NCBI GenBank assembly: GCA_001949185.1 | Contig: BDGG01000009.1 | Location: 741,347 to 805,346 of the forward strand | DNA: 64,000 nucleotides | Origin: Ramazzottius varieornatus | Taxonomy: Eukaryota; Tardigrada; Eutardigrada; Parachela; Ramazzottiidae | Reading direction: 5' to 3' | Shown: one piece after another, positions 46,866-58,846 of the stretch | Layout of the letters: each line of letters starts with the position of its first letter | Numbering within the stretch: the first letter of the stretch is position 1 | Notes under the pieces: generated by a model | What the model saw: only the letters and a program-made list of their open reading frames with translations | Databases searched by the model: none | What the model was told of the DNA's origin: nothing | Program-made: the position numbers and the translations under genes

Positions 46866-49049
46866 TCATGTACTGCCCTCAGCGTAGCTCTCTTGTAGGA
46901 AAGGTCGAAGGGTCAGCGAAATGATGAGCAAAGCTGATGCCCCATATACCACAACCGCACAGCCTTTGACTAGGCCTCCGACCTGTAACTTCCCACATCC
47001 CGGTCCACAAATGTCCAGATACCTTGAGGTATCTAATCTAGTGAATATTTTAGTCAGTAGGCTCGTAAAAGCAAGAAAAACCTTTGAGGAAGAAGTTTGA
47101 TGGAGATTCGAAGGACGTCGACCGATCAGGACCGGCAAAGTAAGGAGGGTAGAGAAAAGCAAAATGCTGGCCAGAGCGAGAAACAAGCCTGAAAATATAC
47201 AGTCAGGGCTACAGTCCGAGTTCCTGCTCGTTATAAGGCTGAAAGAGTTATGAGGGTAATTTGAGAAACTTACTGAACCAAGGTATGGTAGGTGACGAGG
47301 GAATTATCACCGATGTCCAGGCGTGCAGTCCGCCGAAGAAGATGAGGCTCAAGGCGCACACTATATAGTGAGCCTCCGACTTCCAGTTGTGCATCAGCAG
47401 GAAGCCATTCAGCACAAGAACTACCAGCGAAGCAGCCAGGACGCTTGTCACGAAGGTGCTTGGGGTCTTCCTCAGGTACAGACGAACCCATGGAAGCTCG
47501 TCAGTTCCGTAGAGCTCGCGCAGTTCCACACTGCTCTCATTCATGATGAACTGCGATGCTTTGACCACGGTCCAGGAGTGATGTTGTGCGTATAGCTTCA
47601 CGAAGATGTGTCTGGATCGTAGGAATAAACGAACGCGGCTGTCATGAACGGGAACACCTGCAGTAGGAAATATATCGGGCCATCCACCAGTGGACCACCA
47701 CAAATTCGGACGCTTTGTTCAGACATAATTATGTGCGAGAGGTAGAAGTTGATTGAGTGATTCAGTAGACTGAACCTTCATGACGAAACTTCACATAACA
47801 TTACATGACATGGTAACTCGGCAAACAAACTCGACCAGATTGTTTTCCCCAGTGGCGCAAGTTTTCAGTGTTATCGGCTGAAAACGAGCGCCACTTGAGA
47901 AAACGATCTGGACGAGTTCGATTGTTTTCCAACTGTCGGACGTTTTGAGTCTCTTTGGCTGAAAATGTGCGCCATTTGAAAAACAATCTTACCAAGTTTT
48001 TTTTTGCCGAGTATCCACAGTGTCATGTCGAATTGAAGCGACATGACAACTCCAGGCTGATACAGAACGATTGAGTAGATTACTACGTATTCCAGACGGT
48101 CGTACCGAATTTGAAGTCGCAGTACAGCGTCGTGTAAGGCCATAGCACAGGATCCACTTCACATCTTGTCCGAAGAGTGGCACGGGGAAACCACAGAACC
48201 TTTCCCGTTGAATGCAATAGCGCCATCGAAGACGCAAACGGCCGCTGGTCAGTATGAAACAATCTGCAAAAGATCATAACTTTGGACGGTAGAAGTAACA
48301 CGATGCGTATGCAACGGCGGTTTTTGGGACCCACGCGTTGATCAGCAGCACTTCCGGGTGGTAAATATCGCTGTCACTGGCTGACAGGACGCTAATGTTG
48401 CCAAATTTTGACGGATCCCACGAAATGTGCTGGTCGTACCATTTGAGAGCCATTTCAGCGGTGACGCTGATGGTCTCCTTGTATTCATCCTGCAAGGAGA
48501 ATTGATCGACGGGAAACAAACTGGACGAGATCGCTTTGTCAAGTGGCGCAAGCGTCCAGTCAACGCAACGAAAACGTGCGCCACTTGCGGAAACAACCTT
48601 GTCGAGCGTTTTTGATAAAAGGCTGATGTCTGAATTTCCTGTTGAGTCATGTAGGAGAATATTCTTACGATCTCGATCAAGTTAAGAAGAGCCAAGCTCA
48701 TGGAAACGTTCAGCCCATCTCCGTCGAAGATAGGATGATGTCGCCTGTCGTAGATTCCATTGTGAATGAGAAGAGTCCGCAGCAGACTTTCGTTAACTTG
48801 TCGGTCTGACTCCACGAACAGCGACCCCGTTTGTTCTTGATTGCCATCCCTGTCGTTTCCTTGATCGACCTCGACTGTTTCTGGAAAAGAAAGGCCCAAC
48901 AAGCCTTGTGGGGAGATAGAAACCATGACAAGAATGACCATGCCGCAAAACCTTTCGCTGTTCGAATTCGTACCATTGAACGCACATCCATACCGTCGAG
49001 CCGCCATAAAGACTGCGATAATTTGACAGAATATTATGGAAAACTGCAT
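46866..49049 (-). CDS. Divergent Cys-loop ligand-gated ion channel subunit (nicotinic-like), copy A
   Basis: Minus-strand exons: 49049 (or 49007) to about 48670, about 48491-48340, about 48260-48085, about 47690-47275 and about 47190-46866. The ligand-binding region shows MALKWYDQHISWDPSKFGNI and IYHPEVLLIN, in line with the nicotinic W.D..L.W.P and I..PDV..YN motifs. The Cys-loop is C-EVDPVLWPYTTLY-C with the canonical 13-residue spacing. Four hydrophobic segments follow (TFVTSVLAASLVVLVLNGF; IVCALSLIFFGGLHAW; LFLALASILLFSTLLTL; CAVVVYGASALLIISL). M2 lacks the conserved charged ring residue and polar face of working channels, so ligand, conductance and even channel function are uncertain. 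The start is unsure because two hydrophobic N-termini are possible. It is followed in tandem by copy B. Confidence 0.7.
47815..48015. repeat. Two GTGGCGCAC palindromes, Cys-loop copy A intron
   Basis: Left end TCGGCAAACAAACTCGACC; second core partly decayed. Confidence 0.75.
48510..48620. repeat. GTGGCGCAC palindromic repeat, Cys-loop copy A intron 1
   Basis: Single core TCAAGTGGCGCAAG...CGTGCGCCACTTG. Confidence 0.75.
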
Positions 49050-49228
49050 GCCTGTTTACGAGAGCGATGCGTAACTGCAAGATAACGGAAGAAGAGCCAA
49101 AAAGACAACTGTGATTTCTAAACGAAAATAAACAAAGAAATTGTAGCTGCTAAAGATTACACTGCGCTGACACCGTCTGCCACCGACTGCAGGGCAACAC
49201 CGATAATGCCGATATCATCAAACTGACC

Positions 49229-51090
49229 CTACGGTACAACGGTCAAAGAAAGGATGCCAATCGCTACTCCATGCACAAGGAGAAAACATATCCTCCAACA
49301 TGGAGCAAAATCACAAAAAAGTCGAGTGCTGGGAAGATTTCTTGCTCGGTCGACGTCGTCGGAGAGTATGAGGTTCTCCGATGAAGTGCGGAAGGACAAG
49401 TTGGTATTCCGACGATTCCACGGCCATCTAGATTTCAGCACGTCAAGGAAGTTCCATTGACAGAGGTTGTTGAGAAAACGAGGCAGTGGCAGCCGGAGGC
49501 ACTCCATGAAATCCAAGAATGCCGCAATGCACAGTGCAACGAAAAGGCTGACAGGAGACCAACTCAGCAGGCGCACTGCGAATAGCAGGCTATACAGGCG
49601 TTGGCCGGAAGGAGAAGGAGAGCAACATCTTCCCTTACCTATTTTGACAGGTTCCTCGGAGTAAGGAACCACGTGCCACATGAAGAGACCAAGGGCAAGG
49701 CCCCAAGCCAAGTTCAGCGTTGCATACAGAAACCGGAAGCTGGGATCGGCAATCACGAGTACCCCCACAGACATCAGCAGTAGCAGAACCGGTACGAAGG
49801 TTAAGGACCGAAGAAGAGGTGTGGAAACCCTCTGCACAGTGATGCAAAAACGGACGTTGTCGACCCCGTCCTGGAACCCATAGCTGTGAGACAGCTCCGT
49901 CCGGCTGGTAACAAGCTTCCACTGCGCGGAGGTCGGCGAGAAACTTTCCAGCGATACATCACTCGAGCTGGGCGTTAACTCAAATGTTGAACTATCTCGA
50001 GAAGCATGTCCTTTAAAGTAGGAAGAACGTCGACTTGCCTTCCGGCCATCAAATTTACAAGGAACAAGAAATGGAACTCGGTAAACAACTCTATAAGAAC
50101 CGTTTTTTCTAAGTGGCGCACATTCCCATGGTATCTGACCGAAAGGGTGCGTCACTTGGAAAAACAATCTTGCCGGGTCTGACTGCTCTCTCAAATGGCG
50201 TACGCTTTCAGTATTGCTGGATGAAAGGGTGCGCCACTCGGAAAAAAACGATCTGCTTGGTTCGCCGAGGTTCAAGATACCGTATTTCGGAAGTGCATAA
50301 GCTCACCGAAAATGAAGACGCATTCATGTTGGTCGTTCGGCCAGGTAGTCAGTGACATATTGCAAGGTACCTCGAGGGAAGCTGCGGGTACCCACGTTAC
50401 TTCCCCGCTGGAATAGACTACCGCCATGCTGCTACCGAAAATTTCGCTTGAGCGCACGCGATATCTACAAGAATGTTGCAACTGTACACATGCGGCACTT
50501 CATGAAGTTTGCAAGGTTCACCTGTTGAAAAGTATGACTTCCGGTATGTAGATGTCTTCTTGACTGAATGGCAGACTACGCAGGTTGCTGTTCTCGGTCA
50601 CGTTCCATTGGATACGACTGTCTGACCATTCCATCTTCATCCATGCAGTAATCAGAGCTCTTTGGTTCTTCGCATCCTAAGATAGAAAAGGGAAGACATG
50701 GACAAAGTTCATGGACACTTTAGAGAGCATTGTTAACAGCGTACCACTTCGACAATACCAGTCAGAACCATCTCCATCCGTAGTAGGAACTTGACGGTGT
50801 CATTTCCGTTTGGCATGATGGCTTTGTCGTAGTTCTGCATCAGCTTTTCTCTGAGCTTTCTTTCGTCCAAGGACCTGTCTCGTCCCTGGAACAGAGTTCC
50901 TTGTTGATCCTCTAGAGCCGAAGATAAGGTTATAATCAACAGGGCCAGCTTCCTGTAGTTGACCTGAATAATTTTGTCAGATAAAATTTTCAGTCTTACC
51001 AGTCTCACCGCCTGCGGTTCCCACGAGCAGGATCACCAGAACGGTGATACCGAAAAGCATGCAAAACATCGTCGAGGAACAGCAATCCAT
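49229..51090 (-). CDS. Divergent Cys-loop ligand-gated ion channel subunit (nicotinic-like), copy B
   Basis: A signal peptide (MDCCSSTMFCMLFGITVLVI) starts at 51090. Exons run 51090-51000, about 50911-50743, about 50679-50520, about 50463-50280 and onward to the stop at 49229. Nicotinic-like motifs: LREKLMQNYDKAIMP, ITAWMKMEWSDSRIQWN, DIYIPEVILFN, and a Cys-loop C-NMSLTTWPNDQHE-C with 13-residue spacing. M1 is LRSLTFVPVLLLLMSVGVLV. M2 is FLYATLNLAWGLALGLFMW followed by VPYSEEPVKIGK, aligning with VPPTS...P.IGKY of nicotinic subunits. M3 and M4 follow, with a short cytoplasmic loop between. No vicinal Cys pair of an alpha-type loop C was seen. It is paralogous to copy A, 180 bases away on the same strand, so the pair arose by an old tandem duplication. 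Confidence 0.75.
50065..50275. repeat. Two GTGGCGCAC palindromes, Cys-loop copy B intron
   Basis: Cores at about 50109-50160 and 50194-50242. Confidence 0.75.
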
Positions 51091-51564
51091 TGGAGAGAAC
51101 AAATGGCAAATGGAGGACACAAATGAGAACATAAGATCGGCCAGATTCGAAAATGCGAGATGCGCAAAAGGAAGAATGATAACATCAGTTCCAAAGGCCA
51201 GTATCACCAAAGTAAGGCAGGTGTTCAAACGGTCCCTTCATAGTCGAAACACTTTTACAAGTTTTGATTGAATGCAATTTCTGTTCTGTACGCTACAAAC
51301 ATTTAGACCCTTTTCGTTTAATGACTAGGAATTGGGCATATACACCACACCGGGATTCATGGTCATCGTCAACCTTCTCACGGACATGAAGACGTCGAGG
51401 CCATTCATCATAAAAATTAAAAGTGGAAAAAAAGTCAGCTGGACGGAAATTTCTAAAACCAACAGTGTACGTTTCAAAGCTTTAACCTACGAAAATGGGT
51501 ACCACTACCGTATCACGATGGGAATATACACAAGGCACAGATCTGACATACCGGAATGGAAAGA
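51091..51564. other. Intergenic region between VPS39 and Cys-loop copy B
   Basis: Same-strand gap holding the VPS39 3' UTR and the upstream region of copy B. It is AT-richer than its neighbours and has no repeat or recognisable feature. Confidence 0.4.
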
Positions 51565-54500
51565 CTATCTCTTGAGACGACTTTCACAGGCGTAATGCCT
51601 CAATCTTCTGTCGGCCGTCCGTACGAAAGCGCTGCAACAGGACAACGGTTTTATCTACACTTCCTTAACAGAGCCAGTCTTTTGCTTACGTTTTGCCGAT
51701 CCTCTTGCGGCAGATATCACAGGTGTCTTCTTCACTGACGGTGAAGCTCTCGCCCTCCCAGTTGATCCTTCGAATTTGTACTTGTAGATACTCAGCATAG
51801 TGGAGGTTCTTCATCAGCTCCACCTGTCGTCGCCGTGATGTTAGCGCTTGTAAAGCCGTCCCCACAAAATCGGAAATTTCCTTCAGTGGAACGGTGTAGG
51901 GGACCAGTTCCATAGCTTTGGCGTAGTCGATACAGTGACTGTACTTTCGAAGGATACGGAGAGCTTCCTCCAGCTTTCGTTCTGTCTTTGGTGGGTCCGT
52001 CAGGAGGACACCCAAGACACTGGGCTCTGGCGGTTTGACGTACGTCTTGAAGAGGAGATAATAGATCTGAGATGCGTCGCCACTCTTTGCGTCGTAAAAC
52101 TGCTTACAGAATCTAAAAGCCAAAAGAAGAAAAGAATATGTTATCTTGATTCAAACATGTTATTAGTAAAATAATTGGTGATCCGGCAAACCAATCGTGC
52201 GAGATCGTATCTCAAGTTTTGCATCCTTTAAGCTGATAAAATGAAGATGTGTACCACATGAAATAACTTTTCTGTACGTTTCGTTCGCCGACTTTCCCCC
52301 GAATTCTGTCTCCAGAAATAGTATCGAAAAGAATGGTTAGTGGGACCTACTTTTCGGCTTGCTCATCTTCTCTAAGTACATGAACGTAAAGACCGAGAGC
52401 CTGCTCGAAGCGACCCATCTTCCCGAGAACAAGAGCTCTTTCTTCGAACATACCTGGAAAAAAAACGAGACCAAGCCTGAGTACCAACTTCGATACAAAC
52501 TAAGAAAGGCCAAACATATTTCAGGCAAGATGAAGTGTGACCTACAGTTGAGGGGAAGGTGCGTCAGCAAGAGTGCCGGTTCGTAGAACTCGGACTGACT
52601 GAGAAAGACCTGCAGTTTCTTTCGGATCTGGAGTAGCTGTGGATCTTCCGCGTCTTGTTTGATGAGCCAGGCGGCTTCCTTGATGTACGCTTCACCGAGA
52701 GCCGTATGAAAGACTTCGCTTTTGTCATGCCACTTGTTGATGACATGCTCCAAGTACGGCACCAGCAGCTCCGGTGCCGACTTGCTCATGTAGTCGAATA
52801 CTTTGTCACGTGGAATGGTATCCGAATCAGACAACTCATCCGTGAAGATCTACACAAAAACAACTAGCTTGAAGTTAACCTACTCCTAAAACTTGCGGTA
52901 AAGGTGAGCGTACCAACAGGGCGTCTTCCGGTGAGGCTTTTATCACATATCGCACATACTGAAAGACGAGCTCCAGTTCGTCCTTGGCTATTTCTGTCAG
53001 GTATCGTGCCATCCGTTGGTGTCCGTTCAAGGTGGATTCTGGATTGTCCAGTTCTTTCCGAAGAAACTCCAGTGCTGCAGAGAAGGTAGGTGAATAAACC
53101 CATTCGGAAGCCCGGCATACAGACGCAAGCAAAACCGTTTTTCCAAGTGGCGCATGCTTTCGGTCAAAACCACTGATAACATGCGCCAATTGATAAAAGG
53201 ATCTGATCGACTTTGTTTGCCCAGCTCCCATTAAAAGTCAGCCAAAATGCATAGCGTATTGTACGACTTACCTTTCTTATGGTGACCCTTGTTTTTGTAG
53301 AGGATGATCAGCTCGTCAAAGCGCCGCGCTTTCCTCAGCGATCTTTCGCTTTCCTCAAAGTTGCAGTGGCTGTCGGACAGCCGCAGTAAACTACTGGCTA
53401 ACGCTGGGTTGGTGGCCAGGTAGCACTTGAGCAAGGTGGTATCGACGATCTGCATCTGATCCAGCGCTTTGGTGCTGTCTTCCGTCGCTGGGCTAGATGA
53501 CCGAGACAGCTCCAGACTCAGTTTCTGACGCCACTACAAAACAATCAGAACAAAGTCTAGCCTAAACCGTAAGAACAACGCGGCGTTGAACAGCAAAGGT
53601 GACTTACCTCTTTGAGATACTCGATGAGAGCCGACGTAGCATGTTCCAGTGCTCGCCCCGTAAGTTCAGGACACTTGCTGGGGTAAGTCATGGTACTTCT
53701 GACATTACTGGGAAGGAAGTCGGGAAACAGCCCTATAACTTGTGGTGGTTCTGTGCCCAGCTGAAAGAACAGGTTGAAGGCCCTGTCGTAGTGCCCTTCG
53801 CAGAACAACTGAAACGCTGCGAGGTTGCGAATACTTTGTAACCACTCGCTCTTCGTCACATCATTGGCGTTCGAGTATTTCTGTAAAAATTTCAAAATAA
53901 ACTGTAAATAAGACAATCTCACAACATACCCGGTTAAACCCGCGCACTTTACTACGAGGTATCCTGGCCAACTGCGCCAGTGATCACGGTAAATTGTCAG
54001 CGTCTGTAGTATTACTTACGGCGATGTTTTCTGCCAGCTCGAACTGTTTAGCGGAGACTAGTTTGTCGATGAGTTGATTGGACTGAGCTTTCCGTAATGC
54101 CCAAACAGAAGTCACAGAGGCGATGTAGACGATACCCCTGTCGCTAGCTTCACAAATAATTCTAGCTTTACCGATGTCGACCTTCTGCACAGCTTCGCTG
54201 CCCTTCCCCGGTGCATAGTAAGGTCTGATTTCCACATGGTTGGGAAAGAGGGCTATCAGGAAAGGAGCGTCTTGTGCGAACTGGTTTGGCATGCCCGACC
54301 ATATTAATGGGTCTCTCATGATGTTTCCTTCTTGATTGCTGAAGACGCACTTGTCATCCAGACCGAAAGCCAGACGTCCATCAGCGAGTAAGGCAATCTT
54401 GGGGTCTTGGTTCCGATCAATCGAGAAGAGCTTGTAGAAATCGCCGTTCAACTATACAGATTAAAAAACTGCTTATCCGTGCTAAGCTGAAATATCTTTG

Positions 54501-55659
54501 GACAAGTCGAAGTTTGGAACAGAAACAGACGTACTCCGCAAGATTGCCCCCACGCAGCGGCGCATGCTTTCCGTGTTATTGGCTGGGAGCGTGCGCCACG
54601 TGGTAAAACGATCTCGTAGAGTTTTTGATCAAGTGGCGCACACTCTAGCAAAAAACATTTGGAAAGTGCGCCAGTTGGAGAAACAATCTTGTCGATTGTT
54701 CGTCGAGCTCCCAAATCATTCAGCATACTTTCATTCTTTGATATTCGCCAGCAACGTTGATGTATAGCGCTTCGTTGGCCCAAACAACGCACTTTGGACT
54801 TTCAGGCACCGCCAACTTGATATTCTGTGAGAGTACATATAGGAAGTCAATTGCAATGGCGAGAGAGGGAAGTATGAAGAGGACTTGCCGATGCTTCTTC
54901 GAACTTTCTTTCCCCGCCTTTCAAGTGAAAAACCTGTAAAATGTTTCTGCATGCAAACCAGATGTCTGTTCAACCTGTGGGAGGAGGTCTTACCAGTAAA
55001 CGTTGTCGTACGACGACGCACATGGCGACTTTCGTTTCGTTCATCTTCAGAGGATCTCGGATGATGGACAAGGCGAACAGAGTAGCTCCTCGCGTCTTGG
55101 ATATGGAGTCCAAAACCGGAAAACTACCCGACTCCGTAGAGCTTAGATCGTGAATACTAATCACAGTGTCAGATAAACTGACTATGATTTGGAATTCTTT
55201 GATGACGGCCAACTAGAGAAACGAAAGAATTCAACTCGTACTGTATATGACATAAGGTTTGTAATCGCACCTGCGAGATTGGCTTTCGCGAGAAGTTCTT
55301 GCTGGACTTGACCAACGATACTTCCGCCTCTTCCGTTCCATCTGAAAACATAAAGGATACATCATTTCATATGTAGCACGCTTTAATACGACAGACGTTT
55401 CGGACGCTGACTGCAGTTTCTAGTTGTACCTTTGTTGAATGTGCCGCGAAACTCGACTCTGTACATCAGTAGATGGCCTTCCTTTGTACCAACGAATATG
55501 TTATCATCTAGAACGGAAATATGTCAACGTGACATAGGCACGTCAGTATTAAAAGCATATTTTGGAGATAAGGATTAGGGACATACCGCTTGTGGCCAGT
55601 GTCTCAATCGCCAGTGGCAGTTTAGGCAGCACGTTGACGAGGGAGTAGACGTCCAGCAT
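51565..55659 (-). CDS. VPS39: VPS39/VAM6, HOPS tethering complex subunit
   Basis: Starts at ATG 55659 with MLDVYSLVNVLPKLPLAIET, then FVGTKEGHLLMYRV, matching the VPS39 citron-homology start (EKLPLQIDCLA...VGTKQGHLLLYR). It continues through many minus-strand exons: beta-propeller (FALSIIRDPLKMNETKVAMC; PKIALLADGRLAFGLDDKCV), then the clathrin-repeat helical half (AFNLFFQLGTEPPQVIGLFP; RRFDELIILYKNKGHHKKAL). The C-terminus reads KNLHYAEYLQVQ, then CDICRKRIGKTAFVR and HYACESR, equal to human LLHAEFLRVQ, CMVCKKKIGNSAFAR and HYFC. The last exon is 51631-51565. VPS39 works at late endosome and lysosome fusion with Rab7. Palindromic repeats lie in three introns. The gene is divergent from the coiled-coil gene at 56222. 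Confidence 0.9.
52180..52300. repeat. Decayed GTGGCGCAC repeat, VPS39 intron
   Basis: Outer ends CCGGCAAACCAA and TTTCGTTCGCCGACTTTCCCC remain; core lost. Confidence 0.55.
53105..53232. repeat. GTGGCGCAC palindromic repeat, VPS39 intron
   Basis: Single near full-length copy, GGAAGCCCGGCATAC to TGTTTGCCCAGCTCCCA. Confidence 0.8.
54500..54715. repeat. Two GTGGCGCAC palindromes, VPS39 intron
   Basis: Cores at about 54552-54602 and 54630-54678; right end GTCGAGCTCCCAAA. Confidence 0.8.
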
Positions 55660-56221
55660 CTTGAAGCCAGTCCTGCCGTCCCCTCCTGGTATATTCAGCA
55701 GAATTCTGCAAGGTACATGCGCTGTCCGAGCAACTGAAACAAGGTTCTTCTGTCAGGCGGTCGCCACCGAAATCCTCCGAATATACCAGCAAAGGCAACC
55801 AAAATACGAATACAACATCCGACCGAAACCACAAAGGTCACCACCCTCCCCCAAGGGCCGGTTGGAATGATAAACCCGGGGTTTGGGTTTTTACGTCACT
55901 TCACGACACAGTAGGTAACGAGACACAGAGCTAATGGCGGCCAAAAACCTCTTCTGCTCATTTCTCCTATTTTCTTCGATCTCCATCCAAATCTCCATCT
56001 TCCAGACAATTTTAGATGACTGCTATTTGAACGACTGGATGGAGTGAGATGGGCAGTTCCGTTCGCCGTGCTGGGACTTGAATCACGCCGAACTGGAGTG
56101 CGTCCCTGTGAAATACATGTCAACGGCTTGATTTGTCGAGCGTACCTGTTGAGCCTGTTCCATCAACTTCCACCTTTATCCCGAGTTGAAGATTGCAGCC
56201 TTCAAAGCCGTGGCTAAGATC
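55660..56221. other. Divergent intergenic region
   Basis: Between the starts of VPS39 (-) and the coiled-coil gene (+). It should carry both promoters. No repeat or conserved frame is visible. Confidence 0.4.
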
Positions 56222-57779
56222 ATGTCTGTTCGAGCACAACGTTCGGACTCCACATTCATCATAATATCTAGCCCTTCAAAGTCCAGGGCGCAGAGATACT
56301 CAGAGTATTCCAGTTCGGGTTTAACGAAACCTTCCAGCGCATCCAAACAGCCCATTTTCGATCAAGTAGTTCGAAAAAGAAGCAGAACGACTATCGCTAC
56401 AGTTATGAAGATAGTTCCTTGTGAGTAAATACCTTGGAGTTTGTTGTAACCAGGAGTAACACTTTAAGCAGGCTGATAACTTAGATAGATAGATGCAGGA
56501 TCTGACCATGAAGCTATGTTATGTGTATAGTATGTAGGTAATGTCATGTCATGTCGCTGTTCTACCTACTGGTTGCAGCATGACATAACAATAATATGGC
56601 GGAAAGGCATTTGGATTTTGGAAATTTTAAACGAGGTAAGATTTTCTGAATCTGTTTGTTGTTTTGTAGCTTCGGCTCTCATCCGACGTGCGAAAGCTGC
56701 AAGGCCTGTAGCTGAACTAGAAAACGAGCTCATCGACACTGGTGGAGTTGAAGTGACGGTTTTGGAGATTCACCCCGAGAAAGAAAACTGTCAGTCATCA
56801 CGTCTGGAAATGAGCTCGAGAAAGCAGATCGCCAAGCGCCGATCAGGACGGCTCCCACCTCCTACCGTGGATCAGCCTGTCGAAACGTCTTCTCGGTCTA
56901 CCACTTCAGTGGAAAGTGTGGCTGGCTACATTCAAAAGAAGAAGATGGAGATCGAGCAGCTGAAAGCTATCCGCGACGGCAGACTGAAAGATAAAGCGCG
57001 GCTCGTGCGAGACGTCAATATCGGCCAAAGTCAATACCAGGTACCACCTCGATACCATTCACCGAAATTCAAGATGGAAGAACATGACTGCAAATAACCA
57101 TTCAGGCACGAATGCAGCAAATCCGAAACTTGGGCAAACAGACTCGACAAGGCGGTTCTTTCAAGTGGCGCACGCTTACAGCTAATAACATGGTGACAGT
57201 GCGCCATTTGGAAAAACAATCAACTCGACAAGATCGCTTTTTCGGGTGGCGCACAATCTCAGCATAGACCACGAGGGACCTGCGCCACTCGGGTAAACAG
57301 TTTTGTCGAGTTTATTTTCCGAGCTTCCATAGTTTCCTTGCGAATCATCGTGGAGTTTTCAGATCGTTTGCGGCATCCACGCGCACCACAAAGATGAATG
57401 GGCACAGGAGGACTCGGAAGGTTTACTAGTATGCAGACTGCGGAAGGTTCTGGAACTACAGAAGGAAGTTGGACGACTTCGGGAGGACGTCGATCGTGGT
57501 TTGGACCGTCTGATCTCCGTCATCACTGAGCATCTGGACACAGAAGAGTGCTCGATCGCGGAGGACCTGCAGGAGACGCCCTTGAAGATGGAGAACGAAG
57601 GGAGTACCGACCTGAAACAGTTCTTCCGGGATCTGGTCGGTCGGTATATGGCAGGCCAGTCCTTCCTGTATGCGGCCAAGTACCATCCGTCTTTAACTAA
57701 CATGCTGGCTTGTATTGGGTTGATCTCATTCGACGAAAACAGTCCGGAGCGAATAGCGCTGGCATTTGAAAGATCTTAG
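56222..57779 (+). CDS. Unrecognised 328-residue basic/coiled-coil protein
   Basis: Three exons (56222-56420, 56670-57040, 57363-57779) join in frame. The first about 60 residues are Ser/Arg-rich (SPSKSRAQRYSEY). The middle has a KQIAKRRSGRLPPP motif resembling Aurora-kinase-type RRxS sites, then a charged helix (YIQKKKMEIEQLKAIRDGRL). The last exon begins with CGIHAHHKDEWAQED, continues as a coiled coil (LRKVLELQKEVGRLREDVD) and ends with a compact block (FFRDLVGRYMAGQSFLYAAK to IALAFERS). A cell-division or kinetochore scaffold is conceivable from these features, but no family is recognised. The last intron carries two palindromic repeats. Confidence 0.6.
57120..57330. repeat. Two GTGGCGCAC palindromes, coiled-coil gene intron 2
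   Basis: Left end TTGGGCAAACAGACTCGAC, right end GTCGAGTTTATTTTCCGAGC. Confidence 0.8.
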
Positions 57780-58458
57780 CACCTTGTCCCTTCTACTGTT
57801 TTCCCTTCCGTTCGTGCTGGTCACGTTGGCGGAAGTGCGCTCTTGGTACTCGCCTAGCTGGTTGATCTGTCTACGATATTCTTTTGGTTGTTGCTCATTG
57901 ACTTCTTCTGTATGTTTTTTCTTCACTTACTGTACTTTCTAAATATTCATTTCATGCGGGTCAGTGTTACTGTTACATTTGTTTTTTGTATGCGTCTTTA
58001 GTGGGTGCGAAGGAAGAATGACTGTTGTGACGGCAAAGACACAGTGAGTGTTCTTTTGGGGAAATCTATAATCCGGTTTAAGAGCTAAGTCTTGAATCAT
58101 ATGACATGGGCATTGTATCTGTGCCAAAACAAGCACAAGATATTCAATATTCATAGGTGAGGACAGACACTTCGATGCGTCAGTCGTCAGGTCTTCAGTT
58201 GTGTGTGGTTCTTCCGCTGTGCTTGGGTTAAAGAAGAATTTTCCGCGTTGCACATGCGCGAGCTCTTACGGGTTTCTTTGATAGGGCTTTAAGAAAGTGG
58301 AGTGGTAGTTCGAAGTTTTATTTTTCGGTGGCCGTTCGTTGTGACTCATCACGATGAATATTAATAATTATTTGGAGATTTGTAAAGTTGTCTGTTGTCA
58401 CTGGTAAGAAAAGATCTTCTTTCAGGTGTACATATACACAGTTTTTTGTTCGACCGGA
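57780..58458. other. Intergenic region
   Basis: Same-strand gap before the Gly/Tyr-rich gene. T-rich, without repeat or conserved frame. A possible upstream exon or 5' UTR of the next gene may lie in its last part. Confidence 0.35.
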
Positions 58459-58846
58459 AATGGGGAGAACAATGTATCGCATCCAGCTTTTGTTCTTTGC
58501 CTTGGTCTGCGGCCTATATTCTGTGAACTGTCAGTATTATAACAACAACAGATTTGGAGGAGGCGGAAGTCTACTAGGTAGCGGATATTACGGAACAGGC
58601 GGCTACAGCAGCTTGTACAATGGGGTCTTCAACGGCCTTTACGGCATTGGAGGTGGCTTAACCACTGGGCTATACGGTGGACATGGTCCGTTCGGAAACT
58701 ACGGTTTCGGGGCACTAGGAGGACTTGGTGGATACGGAGGGTATGATGGACTGGGAGGATATGGGGGATATGGAGGTTTATACGGGAACAGCGGAAGTCT
58801 TTACAATCCATTATCCGTGTACGGAAACGGAGTCTACATTGGCTGA
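58459..58846 (+). CDS. Small secreted Gly/Tyr-rich protein
   Basis: One exon of about 128 residues starting MGRTMYRIQLLFFALVCGLY, a signal peptide with likely cleavage after VNC. The rest is low-complexity GGYG, GLYG and YGGY repeats ending NGVYIG. Such proteins occur as cuticle components or GYG-type antimicrobial peptides in nematodes, arthropods and other moulting animals. No cysteines remain in the mature part. The Met at 58471 is an alternative start. Confidence 0.6.
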
